From Salinimicrobium sp963739625 (GTDB taxonomy: Bacteria > Bacteroidota > Bacteroidia > Flavobacteriales > Flavobacteriaceae): a stretch of 64,000 nucleotides of DNA. Below, piece after piece: positions 16,945 through 26,841 of this stretch. The stretch is from NCBI GenBank assembly GCA_963739625.1, contig CAVUAU010000013.1, forward strand, positions 1-64,000. Reading direction: 5' to 3'. A program made the translations under genes and the position numbers. The notes below the pieces were generated by a model. It saw nothing but the letters and a program-made list of their open reading frames with translations, was not told the origin of the DNA and did not search any database. Position 1 is the stretch's first letter; every line of letters begins with the position of its first letter.

Positions 16945-18099
16945 TTAATACCTGAAAACTGCATTCATTTTAGAGTTCTTATCTGGCATGAACTGGTCGT
17001 CTATCAAATAAACCTGGCCTCCCTGTTCAATTACCTTGGTAGCAGCAAGGTTCATAAGGGAAACACTACCGGGGCCGGGCTCTTCCTCAATTTCCACAGA
17101 TGCCATAGGCTCATTGTATTTTCCCCAAATGTCCTCACGATTCTGTAGAAAGAGCGTATCCACCTTTCCTTCATAGATCGCAGGTAAAATCTCTGTGACC
17201 ATAGAGGAGGTGCGGGCAGGATTAAATTCCCTGAATTCCTTCATTTTTTCATCCTTCTCTTTATCGAAATAAGGCTTGAGCAGCTCGAGCGTAGCTGAAT
17301 GCAGGTCCAGCATATTCTCGTAATCCTGCGGATTGCCGGGAAGGGGTTTAGGGAAAAGGTTCTTATAGCTGTTGGCCTCCTCATAAATAGGGAAGAGGTA
17401 GTCCTGACAAGCGATCACCAGTGGAACTTTTTCATCGCCTATAACTTTGAAAACTCCTTTATCTACCGCCTGAAAGAACCTTAAGATCTCATTTTTTCGA
17501 TCCCTTTCTGCGGCGCCGTGGCCATGGACCTCGGTACTTCCGGTACGGGTATTCTGGGTAGCATGTTGCAGGGTTTTTTCCTCATAATCATAACCCACCC
17601 GGTCTTCCAGTTGAGAAGGAGTAAGGTCTTCCACATAAACTTCGCCCACACTGTACTGGTTGCCTTCATAAAGCTGTACGCGATCCATTTGCAGGGCAAG
17701 CATGTAAAATCTCGCGTTGCCCGAGAACATTGGTACCATTGGCTTCAGGTAGAAATGATCTGAAACATAGGTGTAGGCCTCGAAATAAACTGGAAGCGTA
17801 AACTTTTTGAAATATCCGTCAGCAACAAATATGGCCAGTCCGTCTGACTGATGGCGCCAAAAGTTGCTGTCTTCAATGAGCTCTACAACCGGCTGTCCTA
17901 TCTTATCTATTTTATCCTGACTCAGCCCCATCTCCTTCAGCCTTTCGTTGGCTTTTTTCCATTGGCTTTTCAAGTGGATCCTGTCTTTCTCATTAAGCAC
18001 TTCTTTTCCTGCCCTCTCGGTGGGTATAAAGATGGAAATGCAGGGGTTGCTGTCAAACTTTGCTAAATCCTGAAATTCTTCTTTCGTCAAAATTGGCAT
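16945..18099 (-). CDS. bacterial archaeo-eukaryotic release-factor-like protein (baeRF family)
   Basis: 384-residue cytoplasmic protein resembling the bacterial homologues of eRF1/Pelota (baeRF families). N-terminal domain: LTKEEFQDLA ... CISIFIPTERAG. The middle contains QNTRTGSTEVHGHG then AERDRKNEILRFF, where related families place their loop before a conserved helix; LVIACQDYLFPIYEEAN and a C-terminal eL30-like part (TKVIEQGGQVYLIDDQFMP) follow. No GGQ peptide-release motif is seen. Proposed roles for the family are ribosome-linked, but none is demonstrated here. Monocistronic, between a terminator and a 179-base gap. Confidence 0.7.
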   Translation of the reverse strand: MPILTKEEFQDLAKFDSNPCISIFIPTERAGKEVLNEKDRIHLKSQWKKANERLKEMGLSQDKIDKIGQPVVELIEDSNFWRHQSDGLAIFVADGYFKKFTLPVYFEAYTYVSDHFYLKPMVPMFSGNARFYMLALQMDRVQLYEGNQYSVGEVYVEDLTPSQLEDRVGYDYEEKTLQHATQNTRTGSTEVHGHGAAERDRKNEILRFFQAVDKGVFKVIGDEKVPLVIACQDYLFPIYEEANSYKNLFPKPLPGNPQDYENMLDLHSATLELLKPYFDKEKDEKMKEFREFNPARTSSMVTEILPAIYEGKVDTLFLQNREDIWGKYNEPMASVEIEEEPGPGSVSLMNLAATKVIEQGGQVYLIDDQFMPDKNSKMNAVFRY

Positions 18100-18278
18100 G
18101 TCGTATTTTTTTGTGGAAAGCAGCTTTCAAGGCTTTGAAAAATGCCACTTTTCCTGATTATTTTTCCTAGTTAAGATACTTACTTTGAGCCTATTTACAA
18201 AAGACAGAACCGGCGGGCGGTCATAATTTTTCCTTAATTAGAACAGGGTTCGCCGTTAATTTTCTCCTAACGACAGCC

Positions 18279-19112
18279 TTACCACCAAACCACGAAAAAC
18301 CTGTAAAATTTGCCCGTCGCGCTCTTCATCCAGACCAGAGGAGACCGCCTTGCCTGCAGCATTGCTTTTACTTCCTTTTCAATTAAATCGAAGGAGGTCC
18401 AGGAGCTGTTTTCTTCGGGGGAAATTGGCCAGTCCGGTTTCTTTGGTGAATAAAAAGACGCGTTCCCAAAACGCTGTGCAGTGAAATCTTCAGCTTTGAT
18501 CCAAAATCCCTGAATAGCATTTTGATTAATGCTTTCAAATTGCTCCTGTAGCATCTCCCAGGGCACAAATAAACTGGCCTTAAAACAGAGTTTTTGAGAG
18601 ATCTCTGCAGGGGAAACCTGAAGCCTTTCCAATAATTCTGTAGTAGCAGGGTGGTGTAAAAGGGGAAATTGCCTTTGCCTTAATCTTTTCAGCTTTTTTG
18701 GAAGACTGTCTTTCCTGTTAGGACCTATCCAGCGCTCTTTAGTTAAAGGAATTCCGGGATCGTACAGATAAAACTTGTAAACCAGTTCAACATGGGTGAT
18801 TTTTCCGGTTTTTGAATGCTTCAGAAGGAAATCGAGTTCTCCAATGGTCTGTTTTTCTTCAAAGATCTGCTCATTATGAGCTAAAACGTTTTCTTCGGAA
18901 TAATTATCGATAAAGAACTTGAAGAAATGCTCTATTCGCTTTCCCAGCACCCCGGTTCCCGGCTGGAGCAATTCTTCCGAAGCAATTTCTTCAGGAATGG
19001 CATCCGGAAGTTCAAAAAGATCGTATTCAAAAATGCCATTTTTGGACCAGATCTGCGGCGTTCTTAAGAAGCCGGTAAATTGGGCCCAAAGTTCATGTTT
19101 GCTATTAGACAT
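18279..19112 (-). CDS. DUF1853 family protein
   Basis: 277 residues, no signal peptide or membrane helices. The central block (QTIGELDFLL followed by HVELVYKFYLYD, about residues 88-118) has acidic residues and a Lys spaced as in PD-(D/E)XK nuclease folds, which I offer as inference only. The rest matches the DUF1853 pattern (RIEHFFKFF; LFVPWEML; GFWIK; KPDWPI). It overlaps the permease gene upstream by 8 bases and is co-transcribed with it. Function unknown. Confidence 0.75.
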   Translation of the reverse strand: MSNSKHELWAQFTGFLRTPQIWSKNGIFEYDLFELPDAIPEEIASEELLQPGTGVLGKRIEHFFKFFIDNYSEENVLAHNEQIFEEKQTIGELDFLLKHSKTGKITHVELVYKFYLYDPGIPLTKERWIGPNRKDSLPKKLKRLRQRQFPLLHHPATTELLERLQVSPAEISQKLCFKASLFVPWEMLQEQFESINQNAIQGFWIKAEDFTAQRFGNASFYSPKKPDWPISPEENSSWTSFDLIEKEVKAMLQARRSPLVWMKSATGKFYRFFVVWW

Positions 19113-20160
19113 CTTTATCTTCTTTGCTCAAAAGATAACCCAGGGGTTTAAGAGGTTCTATGTTCACCAACAACACGTTTAAGATCGCAATGAGCGGGAT
19201 TGCCAGGAGCATCCCAATGAGACCCCACACCATATTCCCGATGATCACGACTATAATGACAAGAAACGGGTGAAGATCTACTTTATCTCCCACCACGTAA
19301 GGAGTTAAAATATAGCTTTCTATGAATTGTCCAACAAAAAAGGTAGCCGAAATGCCTATTAACATGCCTGCTTCTCCCGAGGTGAGGTAGCCAAAGGTGA
19401 GCGCCATCATAAAGCCTATGATGTTCCCTACATAAGGTACAATACTTAGAATGGCAGAGATCACACTCACAAGAATGAAATTGTTTACTCCTGTAAGTCC
19501 CAGGCCAATGGCGTAAGCAATAGTCAAAAACCCGATGAGCAGGAGGCGGCCCAGCAGGTACTGCTGCACAACTTTGGCAGACTGGGTGACAATTTCCCTG
19601 ATCTTCTTCCGCTTTCTATCGGGAAAAAGTCTTAGCAGAAACTTCATGAAATGCCGCCTGTAATTGAGCATGAAAAAGATGTAAATAAAAGTGAGCAGGT
19701 AATTTCCGAAGAAGCCCATCACACCCTTGAAAAAAGTCATTGCTTTGCCCGGACTGGAGCCCATCCCGTATAAGGGACTATCAGAGAAAGCATCTTGGAG
19801 ATCGGCCGGTGTTATGGGCGTATGTTCAAAGACAAAATCTTTGAGAGCTTCTATTTTTGGCTCCATCGTATCCTTAATCATGGGCCAGTCACCAATCAGG
19901 TTCTTGATCTGCATCGAAATAAGAAAGATAAATCCCAGGGAAATCAAAAAAAGCAAAAGGGTATTGACCATAGAAGCAGCCGGCCGATTGAGAAAACTGT
20001 TCTCCATCTTCTTGTTGAGGGGTAATACCAGCAGTGATAATACCGCCGCAGTACTTAAGGGAGCCAGAAAACCTTTGATACTGGCGAGGCTTAGGAAAAA
20101 GAAATACAAAAAGACGATAGAGAGACTCGAATAAATAAGAATTTTCCTGGCGCTCAACAT
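19105..20160 (-). CDS. AI-2E transporter family permease (PerM-like)
   Basis: 351-residue inner-membrane protein with about eight predicted helices. Family traits: the long amphipathic segment between helices 3 and 4, then LLGRLLLIGFLTIAYAIGLGLTG and PYVGNIIGFMMAL, and the C-terminal VIIGNMVWGLIGMLLAIPL. The family exports small molecules or ions (AI-2, Na+) but the substrate cannot be read from sequence. First gene of an operon with DUF1853. Confidence 0.85.
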   Translation of the reverse strand: MLSARKILIYSSLSIVFLYFFFLSLASIKGFLAPLSTAAVLSLLVLPLNKKMENSFLNRPAASMVNTLLLFLISLGFIFLISMQIKNLIGDWPMIKDTMEPKIEALKDFVFEHTPITPADLQDAFSDSPLYGMGSSPGKAMTFFKGVMGFFGNYLLTFIYIFFMLNYRRHFMKFLLRLFPDRKRKKIREIVTQSAKVVQQYLLGRLLLIGFLTIAYAIGLGLTGVNNFILVSVISAILSIVPYVGNIIGFMMALTFGYLTSGEAGMLIGISATFFVGQFIESYILTPYVVGDKVDLHPFLVIIVVIIGNMVWGLIGMLLAIPLIAILNVLLVNIEPLKPLGYLLSKEDKDV

Positions 20161-20266
20161 TTACATTTTTTGGGTAAAAGTGAAGATACGAAACAGGCAG
20201 AGTATTTTCTTTAACTAAAAGTTAAAGCAGCTGTACAGGCTGCAACAGGGACAATTTTTCGCATTT

Positions 20267-20299
20267 TTTGCGCCAGCCAGATCAAAAGGTATAAATTTG
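20267..20299 (+). promoter_or_regulatory. promoter of truA
   Basis: TTTG at 20267-20270, 21-base spacer, TAAATTTG at 20292-20299, an exact Bacteroidota promoter. The proposed GTG start at 20316 is only 16 bases downstream. Confidence 0.65.
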
Positions 20300-20315
20300 A
20301 TAAAATCCTCATTTG

Positions 20316-21102
20316 GTGCAAAGACAACGATTTTATTACCTGTTGGAAATTCAATACCTGGGTTACAGGTTACATGGTTGGCAACGTCAACCGGGCTTCA
20401 AGACTGTTGAAGGCCTGGTGAAAAAGACCCTGAAATTTGTCCTGGGAGAAACCCGGTTTAAGGTGCTTGGTGCCAGTCGAACAGATGCGATGGTCTCTGC
20501 ACACCAGGCGGCATTCGAATTATTTATTGACGATGAACCCCTGGAGAATATGGCAGATTTCCTTGGGCTCTTCAACAAGAATTTGCCTCCAGACATTCGT
20601 GCCATAAGCATTAAAGCTGTGGACGAAAAGTTCAATATTATCCAGCATCCCAAACAAAAAGAGTACTTATATCTCTTTGCGTTTCGGAAAGAAAAGCCAT
20701 CCTTTTGCGGCCCCGTTGCTCGCCACTTTTTTAGAACCACTGGATATTGAAGAGATGATGAAGGGCGCCAAACTTTTTGAAGGAAAGCACTCCTTTCACA
20801 ATTACTGCACAAAACCTTCAGAACATACCATCCTGGAGCGGGAAATTGTAACCTGTGAGATTACACCAAATAAGGAAATCACAGCCAGTTTCTTTCCAGA
20901 CAAATCTTATGTGCTCAAGATTAGAGGCGCAGGATTTCTAAGGAACCAGGTAAGATTAATGATGGGAAGCCTGGTGCTCCTGGGAAGGGGAGAACTGTCA
21001 CTTGAAGAGCTTGAAAAAAGCCTTTTTCCGGAAGTTACCATGCCTATGAACTACATTGCTCCCGGCAGCGGGCTCATTCTTAATAAGATCGATTTTTTCT
21101 AA
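20316..21102 (+). pseudogene. truA: tRNA pseudouridine synthase A, frameshifted
   Basis: Makes pseudouridine at tRNA positions 38-40. The first part (20316-20685; TTG 20313 is an alternative start) has YLGYRLHGWQRQPGF and the catalytic Asp in GASRTDAMVSAHQ. After KEYLYLFAF near 20684 the family continues in the +1 frame, as GKKSHPFAAPLLATFLEPLD, to the normal C-terminus at 21102 (GAGFLRNQVRLMMG; PGSGLILNK). Leaving out C20685 restores one frame of about 260 residues. Everything else, including the promoter, looks intact, so a sequence error is more likely than real loss. Confidence 0.85.
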
Positions 21103-21111
21103 ACCAAAACT

Positions 21112-23220
21112 TTAGGCACCTTCTTCCTTTTGAAGAATACTCAGCGCCAGCCTAATACTGCCATAGTCAATAGCCTCTTCAAAATGTTCAAAATAGGTCT
21201 TTAATGCGCCGGGATTTTCAAGTTCCTTTTTTGCTTTTTTCACCGCCTGTAAATCTGTTGCTGAAATATACTGGTGCAGATCAATCTCTTTCCCCGTCTC
21301 GTAAAGTTTCGCGAGGTGTGAAAATACCGTCGGCAGGGCCAGATTTCTTTTTTTAGAAATCTCCTCAGGACTCAGTCCTTCCCGGTACAGCTCATAAGTG
21401 AGCTGGTAAGTATTGCCTTTTTTTCTGCTCTTTTTTTCCCGTTTCTCTTTACTGAAGCTAATGATCTCTTTGATGAACCTGTAACCATAGTTCTGCATTT
21501 TTTGACGGCCCACGCCATTGATCTGCATAAATTCTTCATCGGTAATTGGCCGTTCCTTTTCCATTTCTTTCAGGGTGGCATCGTTGAAAATGAGATAGGC
21601 AGGGATACCTTCTTCCTGGGCTAGTTCAAGCCGCAGCTTTCTTAACCTCTCAAAAAGGGTATTTTGCGGTTGCTTTTCTGCACTTTCAGCAGCCTTTTTC
21701 AGATCTCTTTTTACAATATGCGCCAGTTCCACCTTTTGACCTTCAAAAAGCACATTTCGCGCCAGCATACTCAACTTTAGTTTATTCTTGTCGTGAAAAG
21801 CGATCTCGACAAATCCCTGGTTGATGAGCTGAATAAGGTACTGCTGCCAGTCTCTCCAGGAAACATCGTGGGCGATCCCAAAGGTCTTGAGGTGTTGGTA
21901 ACCTTTTTCTATAATGTAAGAATTCTGCGCACCCCGCAGCACATCGATCACACTCGAAATAGGTTCTTCCTCCTTTAGCCGGGCAATGGCCGAAAAGGCC
22001 TTTTGGGCAAGTACAGTTCCATCAAAAAATTCCGGCGGATTTTTACACACGTCGCAATTGCCACAGTTTTCGGGAAGTATCTCTCCAAAGTAGCTTAAAA
22101 GCAGCTTTCTGCGGCAGCTCAATGCTTCGGAATATTGCTTCATTCGTTCAAGCTTAGCAAGCTGTACTTCGGCATTACCCGAATTTTCAGCAAACTTTTG
22201 AAGCTGCACCACATCTGCATAGCTGTGAAAGAGCAGGGTAGAAGAGGGCAAACCGTCACGCCCGGCGCGACCAATCTCCTGGTAATAACCTTCAAGGTTC
22301 TTAGGCAGGTTGTAGTGTATCACCCATCGCACATTAGATTTGTCTATTCCCATTCCAAAGGCGATGGTGGCACAAATGATCTGTATCTTATCATTGATGA
22401 AGCCCTCCTGGATCCTGTCGCGTTCGTCATGAGAGAGTCCAGCATGATAGGCTTCAGCAGAAAAACCTTTTTGCTGAAGCTTTTGAGCGAGTTCTTCGGT
22501 ACTTTTTCGGCTTAGGCAGTACACAATACCGCTCTCTTTGGTTCGTGACTTGAGGAAAGCAGAGATCTGCTCAAATTTTTTATTACCCGGTCGTACCTCC
22601 AGGCTCAGGTTCTTTCTGTCAAAAGAAGCGATGTGTTTTTTCGCCTTCGGAATGTTGAGCTGGTCGCAAATATCTTTTCGTGTAGCTTTATCGGCAGTAG
22701 CAGTAAGAGCAATGACGGGAGTCGCGGGGTATCGCTTCTTAAGGTAACCCAGTTGGGTGTATGCCGGCCTGAAGTCATGACCCCAGCTAGAAATACAATG
22801 GGCTTCATCAATAGCGATAAGGCTAATGTTTCCCGAAGAAAAAACAGCATCTATATACTGCAGGCTTTCGGGGGCTACGTAAAGCAACTTTAGTTCACTG
22901 CGGCTAATTTTACTAAAGATCTCCTGTTGCTCCTTTTCATTTTGACTGCTGTTGAGGAAGGCTGCAGGAATTCCATTAGCCTGTAAACCATCAACCTGGT
23001 CTTTCATAAGGGCAATCAACGGGGAGATAACAAGGGTGATTCCCGGTAGCAACAGCGCCGGAAGCTGAAAACAAATTGATTTTCCACCACCGGTGGGCAT
23101 GATCACCAGGTTATCATTCCCTTCAAAAATGGAATCTATCACCTTCTTTTGTAACGGCCGGAAACTGTCATATCCAAAATATTCCTTGAGAGTGCCTAAA
23201 ACTTGTGATTCTTCCATCAT
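21112..23220 (-). CDS. recQ: ATP-dependent DNA helicase, RecQ family
   Basis: 3'-5' superfamily 2 helicase for recombination and fork repair. 702 residues: Walker A PTGGGKS near residue 42, DEAH box (IAIDEAHCISSWGHDFRP) near 138, the C-terminal helicase motif QEIGRAGRDGLPS, a zinc-binding Cys cluster (CRRKLLLSYFGE ... CGNCDVC, about residues 368-392), an RQC winged helix, an HRDC domain (LRLELAQEEGIPAYLIF) and a C-terminal HTH_40-type helix set (REGLSPEEISKKRNLALPTV). Start at one of two adjacent ATG codons. Convergent with truA, 9 bases apart. Confidence 0.93.
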   Translation of the reverse strand: MMEESQVLGTLKEYFGYDSFRPLQKKVIDSIFEGNDNLVIMPTGGGKSICFQLPALLLPGITLVISPLIALMKDQVDGLQANGIPAAFLNSSQNEKEQQEIFSKISRSELKLLYVAPESLQYIDAVFSSGNISLIAIDEAHCISSWGHDFRPAYTQLGYLKKRYPATPVIALTATADKATRKDICDQLNIPKAKKHIASFDRKNLSLEVRPGNKKFEQISAFLKSRTKESGIVYCLSRKSTEELAQKLQQKGFSAEAYHAGLSHDERDRIQEGFINDKIQIICATIAFGMGIDKSNVRWVIHYNLPKNLEGYYQEIGRAGRDGLPSSTLLFHSYADVVQLQKFAENSGNAEVQLAKLERMKQYSEALSCRRKLLLSYFGEILPENCGNCDVCKNPPEFFDGTVLAQKAFSAIARLKEEEPISSVIDVLRGAQNSYIIEKGYQHLKTFGIAHDVSWRDWQQYLIQLINQGFVEIAFHDKNKLKLSMLARNVLFEGQKVELAHIVKRDLKKAAESAEKQPQNTLFERLRKLRLELAQEEGIPAYLIFNDATLKEMEKERPITDEEFMQINGVGRQKMQNYGYRFIKEIISFSKEKREKKSRKKGNTYQLTYELYREGLSPEEISKKRNLALPTVFSHLAKLYETGKEIDLHQYISATDLQAVKKAKKELENPGALKTYFEHFEEAIDYGSIRLALSILQKEEGA

Positions 23221-23359
23221 GTTGCAAAGAAAATCAAAGCTGAAGCAGGAAACAATCTTCAGGAATAAATTAACATGAACAGCAGACCAGGCGGTGCAGA
23301 ATCAATTTTTCTGCGGAACTTTGCCTGAAACCACCTATTTTTAAAGAAATTTCCCATCC

Positions 23360-24442
23360 ATGTCAAAACGAAAGAGATATCTTCTTAAAAGACCAAAATC
23401 CACAAAAGCCCTGCATCAGGCACCTGGAACGGTGACCTATGTAGGTCGTAAGGAAAAAGCTGAGACCTTTCTCGAGGTGATCGACTATAATGCGCATGCT
23501 TTTGAGAGATATAACTCCAGCAATCCCGAGGACGCCTTTAAGTTTGATAAAGAAGATATGATCACCTGGATCAATCTCGATGGGTTGAGCAATACAGATG
23601 AGATTGAAAAAGTTGGAAAATACTACGACCTGCACCCTCTAATCATTGAGGATATCGTCAACACCAACCAAAGGCCCAAGATTGACGAGTACAAAGATTA
23701 CTATTTTATAGTGGCTAAAATGCTGTATTATAGAGAGGACGGCAGGCTCGAGAATGAGCATATAAGCTTTGTCCTGGGACGCAATTATGTATTGAGCTTC
23801 CAGGAAGCGGGAGGTGATGTTTTTGACGGGGTGAGGGAACGGCTGGAAAAAGCCAAGGGCCGCATAAGGAGCAGAAGCGCAGATTATCTGGTCTTTGCTC
23901 TTCTGGATGCTATAGTTGACAACTACTTTGTGGTCATAGAAGAGATGAGCGATAAGATTGAGAGTCTTGAAGAGCAACTTTTTGATTCGGTACCACATGA
24001 CGATACGACCTTTGAGATCCAGGAATTAAAAAGGACCATGCTGCGAATTAGGCGCGCGGTCTTTCCATTGAGGGAAGTTGTAAGCCGAATGGAAAAACTC
24101 GACAGCGGCATCATTAACGAACAGACCCTTAATTACATTCGCGATCTTTACGATCACCTTAACCAGGTGTCAGAGAACATTGAAATTTACCGGGAAATGA
24201 CCTGGGGCTTAATGGATATGTACCTAACCACGATTAGTAACAGAATGAATGAGGTGATGAAAGTACTTACCATCATGGCTTCCATTTTTATTCCTCTAAC
24301 CTTTCTCGCCGGTATCTACGGGATGAACTTCAAGTATATGCCAGAGCTCGACTGGAAATACAGCTATCCTGTCCTGCTGTTCATTATGCTGCTACTCCTT
24401 GTGGGAATGCTTTACTACTTCAAACGGAAACGCTGGCTTTAG
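23360..24442 (+). CDS. corA: CorA-type magnesium/cobalt transporter
   Basis: Pentameric inner-membrane divalent-cation channel. 360 residues: a large cytoplasmic alpha/beta domain with long helices (about residues 60-290) and two C-terminal membrane helices separated by the selectivity motif YGMNF near residue 321. The extra N-terminal basic segment (SKRKRYLLKRPKSTKAL) is usual in Bacteroidota members. Its last 23 bases overlap the convergent hemerythrin-like gene. Confidence 0.93.
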   Translation: MSKRKRYLLKRPKSTKALHQAPGTVTYVGRKEKAETFLEVIDYNAHAFERYNSSNPEDAFKFDKEDMITWINLDGLSNTDEIEKVGKYYDLHPLIIEDIVNTNQRPKIDEYKDYYFIVAKMLYYREDGRLENEHISFVLGRNYVLSFQEAGGDVFDGVRERLEKAKGRIRSRSADYLVFALLDAIVDNYFVVIEEMSDKIESLEEQLFDSVPHDDTTFEIQELKRTMLRIRRAVFPLREVVSRMEKLDSGIINEQTLNYIRDLYDHLNQVSENIEIYREMTWGLMDMYLTTISNRMNEVMKVLTIMASIFIPLTFLAGIYGMNFKYMPELDWKYSYPVLLFIMLLLLVGMLYYFKRKRWL

Positions 24443-24908
24443 TTTTGATCCAGAATTTATCATGCCACTGGTCTGGATCGGGTGTGGTGATCTCATCCTC
24501 TTTATTCTTAAGATTATCGAGTTGTTCACAGGAAGCTTCGACCTGAAGTTCTGTAAACAGCACCCGTTCCTCAAATCTTATGTGAGCATCAAGTTCTTTT
24601 TCAATTTCATCAAGAGCGCGATCTACAAAGGTGGTAGTGGTAAAAAGATGTTCCAACCTTATGTGTTCATTTTTGGCCTTTTTCACCAGTGGATGATCGT
24701 CTCCCAATAAACTAAAGATCTCTTCCTCCTCAAATTTAAAGTGGGGCTTAAGCTGAGTTTCAAAAAAGAAATCTGTATAAGCTTTTATTCTGTCGGTCGT
24801 GATCTTGTTTTTGCGAGCCGCTCTTATCTTCCAGCACAAGAGCAACCCGTGATGATGATCTTTACTTAGCGGCTTTAGAGCCTCATGTCTCTTCAAGGGT
24901 TGTTTCAT
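24420..24908 (-). CDS. hemerythrin HHE-domain protein
   Basis: 162-residue cytoplasmic four-helix protein with candidate di-iron ligands: His in LSKDHHHGLLLCW near residue 18, HFKFEEEEIF near 56, NEHIRLEHLF near 79 and DAHIRFEERVLF near 107. Members bind oxygen or nitric oxide or sense redox state; the exact role is not visible. It ends inside the 3' end of corA on the opposite strand. Confidence 0.85.
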   Translation of the reverse strand: MKQPLKRHEALKPLSKDHHHGLLLCWKIRAARKNKITTDRIKAYTDFFFETQLKPHFKFEEEEIFSLLGDDHPLVKKAKNEHIRLEHLFTTTTFVDRALDEIEKELDAHIRFEERVLFTELQVEASCEQLDNLKNKEDEITTPDPDQWHDKFWIKTKASVSV

Positions 24909-25216
24909 GATTATGGGATTTTAATTTTTTTTCAAAAATAAGTACAAGAGAGCCAACTTGTTATGATACTGGTCATGTTGTCCCGGATATGGTTTTACAA
25001 AGAGTAAATTTTATCTTTTTTTTAATATCCAAAGTTCCTAAAATCCTATAAAGCTTTATAAATTAGAGAAAACCGGACTCAAAAAAGGCTTTTTTTGTGA
25101 TGATTTTCTACTGCTGAAGCTCTGCAGGAAATTCGACCGGCGGCTAAAGGTAGAATCCCTTTGAGCACTATCAAAAATGGCCTTTTTGAGACTAAAGAAG
25201 TTCAAAAAATCTCTTT
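24909..25216. other. intergenic region without a gene
   Basis: Divergent control region between the hemerythrin-like gene and the alpha-glucosidase. It is AT-rich with no clear promoter pair. Near its end TCAAAAATGGCCTTTTTG (25171-25188) is a near-palindrome whose exact reverse complement occurs at 32883-32900, again in an intergenic region. Confidence 0.4.
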
Positions 25217-26821
25217 ATGGATGAACCCAAAGATTATTTATGGTGGCAAAAAGATATCATTTATCAGGTATATCCCAGGTCATTTAAAGACAGTAATGGG
25301 GATGGTACGGGTGATCTCCAGGGCATCATTGATAAGCTTGACTACTTAAAAGAGCTGGGAGTTAAAGGCATCTGGATCTCTCCTTTTTATCCTTCTCCCA
25401 TGGCCGACAACGGGTATGACGTAAGCAATTATACAGGAATTGATCCCATGTTTGGTTCAATGGAAGATTTTGACCGCCTCGTGAAAGAAATTCATGACCG
25501 CGGCTTAAAAATTATTTTGGATTTTGTGCCTAACCATTCTTCAGATGAACACCCATGGTTCAGGGAATCCCGTGAATCTAAGAATAATCCGAAGCGGGAC
25601 TGGTATATCTGGAAAGATCCCGGGCCAGATGGTGGTGAACCTAACAACTGGCTCAGTGAATTTGGTGGTCCCGCCTGGACTTATGATGAAAAGACAGGTC
25701 AATATTATCTGCATACATATTTGGATAAACAACCCGATCTCAACTGGCGCAATAAAGAGGTGCAGGAAACCATGTTAAACTGTATGCGGTTTTGGCTCGA
25801 CAAAGGTATTGACGGCTTTAGAGTTGATGTAATGTGGCAAATGCTGAAGGATAAACAGTTTAGAAACAATCCTGTAAACCCCGATTTTACAGAAAATATG
25901 TCGCCGTATGATCGCTTACTTCCAGTCTATTCTTCAGATCAACCCGAGGTGCACGAGGTGGTAAGCATGATGCGAAACTTAATGGACCAGTATGAAGAAA
26001 CCGTTTTAATAGGAGAGATCTACCTGCCGGTCAATGAGCTGGTTACCTACTACGGAAAAGACAATGAAGGAGCGCACCTGCCCTTTAATTTTCAGTTGAT
26101 AGAACTCCCCTGGAATGCCCGTAAAATTGATGCAGCGATAAGCGAATATGAAGCTTCTTTACCTACCGGCGGCTGGCCAAACTGGGTGCTGGGCAACCAC
26201 GACAAATCGAGGATCGCAAGCCGGGTGGGAGCAGAACAGGCCAGGATCGCGGCAATTTTGCTGTTAACACTCCGTGGTACACCTACCATGTACTACGGCG
26301 ACGAACTTGGTATGCACGATGTTGCTATTCCTCCTGAAAAAGTACAGGATCCACGGGAAAAAAATGTTCCCGGTAAAGGTTTAGGACGGGATCCTCAAAG
26401 AACTCCCATGCAGTGGAACCCATCTCAAAATGCTGGATTTTCGGCGGGTAATCCCTGGTTGCCGGTAATGGATAGCTATAAAAAGGTCAATGTAGAGGAG
26501 GAGGCCAAAGAGAAAAAAAGCATGCTGAACTTTTACAGGCAGCTTATTAAGTTACGCGCGCAGGAACCGGCCTTGCATACCGGCGATTTTTTTCCCGTAC
26601 CCGCCACAGGAAATGTTTTGAGTTACAGGCGCAGCAGCCCCAACAAAAATTTTCTTATCGTTCTAAATCTTGGAGGTTCCCGTGAAAGAGCAGCCCCGGG
26701 AATTTCAGAAGGAAAAGGGATCATTAGGTTTGCTACGAACCCTGAAGCGGTGAACAAAACTCTGGAAGGGGAGATCGAACTGGAACCAAATCAGGGATTC
26801 GTTATAGAACTCATCGAATAA
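25217..26821 (+). CDS. alpha-glucosidase, glycoside hydrolase family 13
   Basis: Cytoplasmic exo-acting GH13 enzyme of the oligo-1,6-glucosidase/alpha-glucosidase type, 534 residues. Conserved regions: DFVPNHSS near residue 100, GFRVDVMW with the Asp nucleophile near 200, LIGEIYL with the Glu acid/base near 258, and GNHDKSR with the third Asp near 328. Early NGDGTGDLQGI is the calcium-loop motif of this subgroup. No signal peptide. Trehalose or isomaltose activity cannot be told apart from sequence alone. Followed after 20 bases by an ASRT-domain gene, suggesting one carbohydrate operon. Confidence 0.9.
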   Translation: MDEPKDYLWWQKDIIYQVYPRSFKDSNGDGTGDLQGIIDKLDYLKELGVKGIWISPFYPSPMADNGYDVSNYTGIDPMFGSMEDFDRLVKEIHDRGLKIILDFVPNHSSDEHPWFRESRESKNNPKRDWYIWKDPGPDGGEPNNWLSEFGGPAWTYDEKTGQYYLHTYLDKQPDLNWRNKEVQETMLNCMRFWLDKGIDGFRVDVMWQMLKDKQFRNNPVNPDFTENMSPYDRLLPVYSSDQPEVHEVVSMMRNLMDQYEETVLIGEIYLPVNELVTYYGKDNEGAHLPFNFQLIELPWNARKIDAAISEYEASLPTGGWPNWVLGNHDKSRIASRVGAEQARIAAILLLTLRGTPTMYYGDELGMHDVAIPPEKVQDPREKNVPGKGLGRDPQRTPMQWNPSQNAGFSAGNPWLPVMDSYKKVNVEEEAKEKKSMLNFYRQLIKLRAQEPALHTGDFFPVPATGNVLSYRRSSPNKNFLIVLNLGGSRERAAPGISEGKGIIRFATNPEAVNKTLEGEIELEPNQGFVIELIE

Positions 26822-26841
26822 ATAACTTAAAAAATACAGAT

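Noticed and set aside
20313..20750. Programmed +1 frameshift in truA
   Set aside because: No slippery sequence with rare codon or stop at the shift, and several other genes show the same kind of break; error is simpler.
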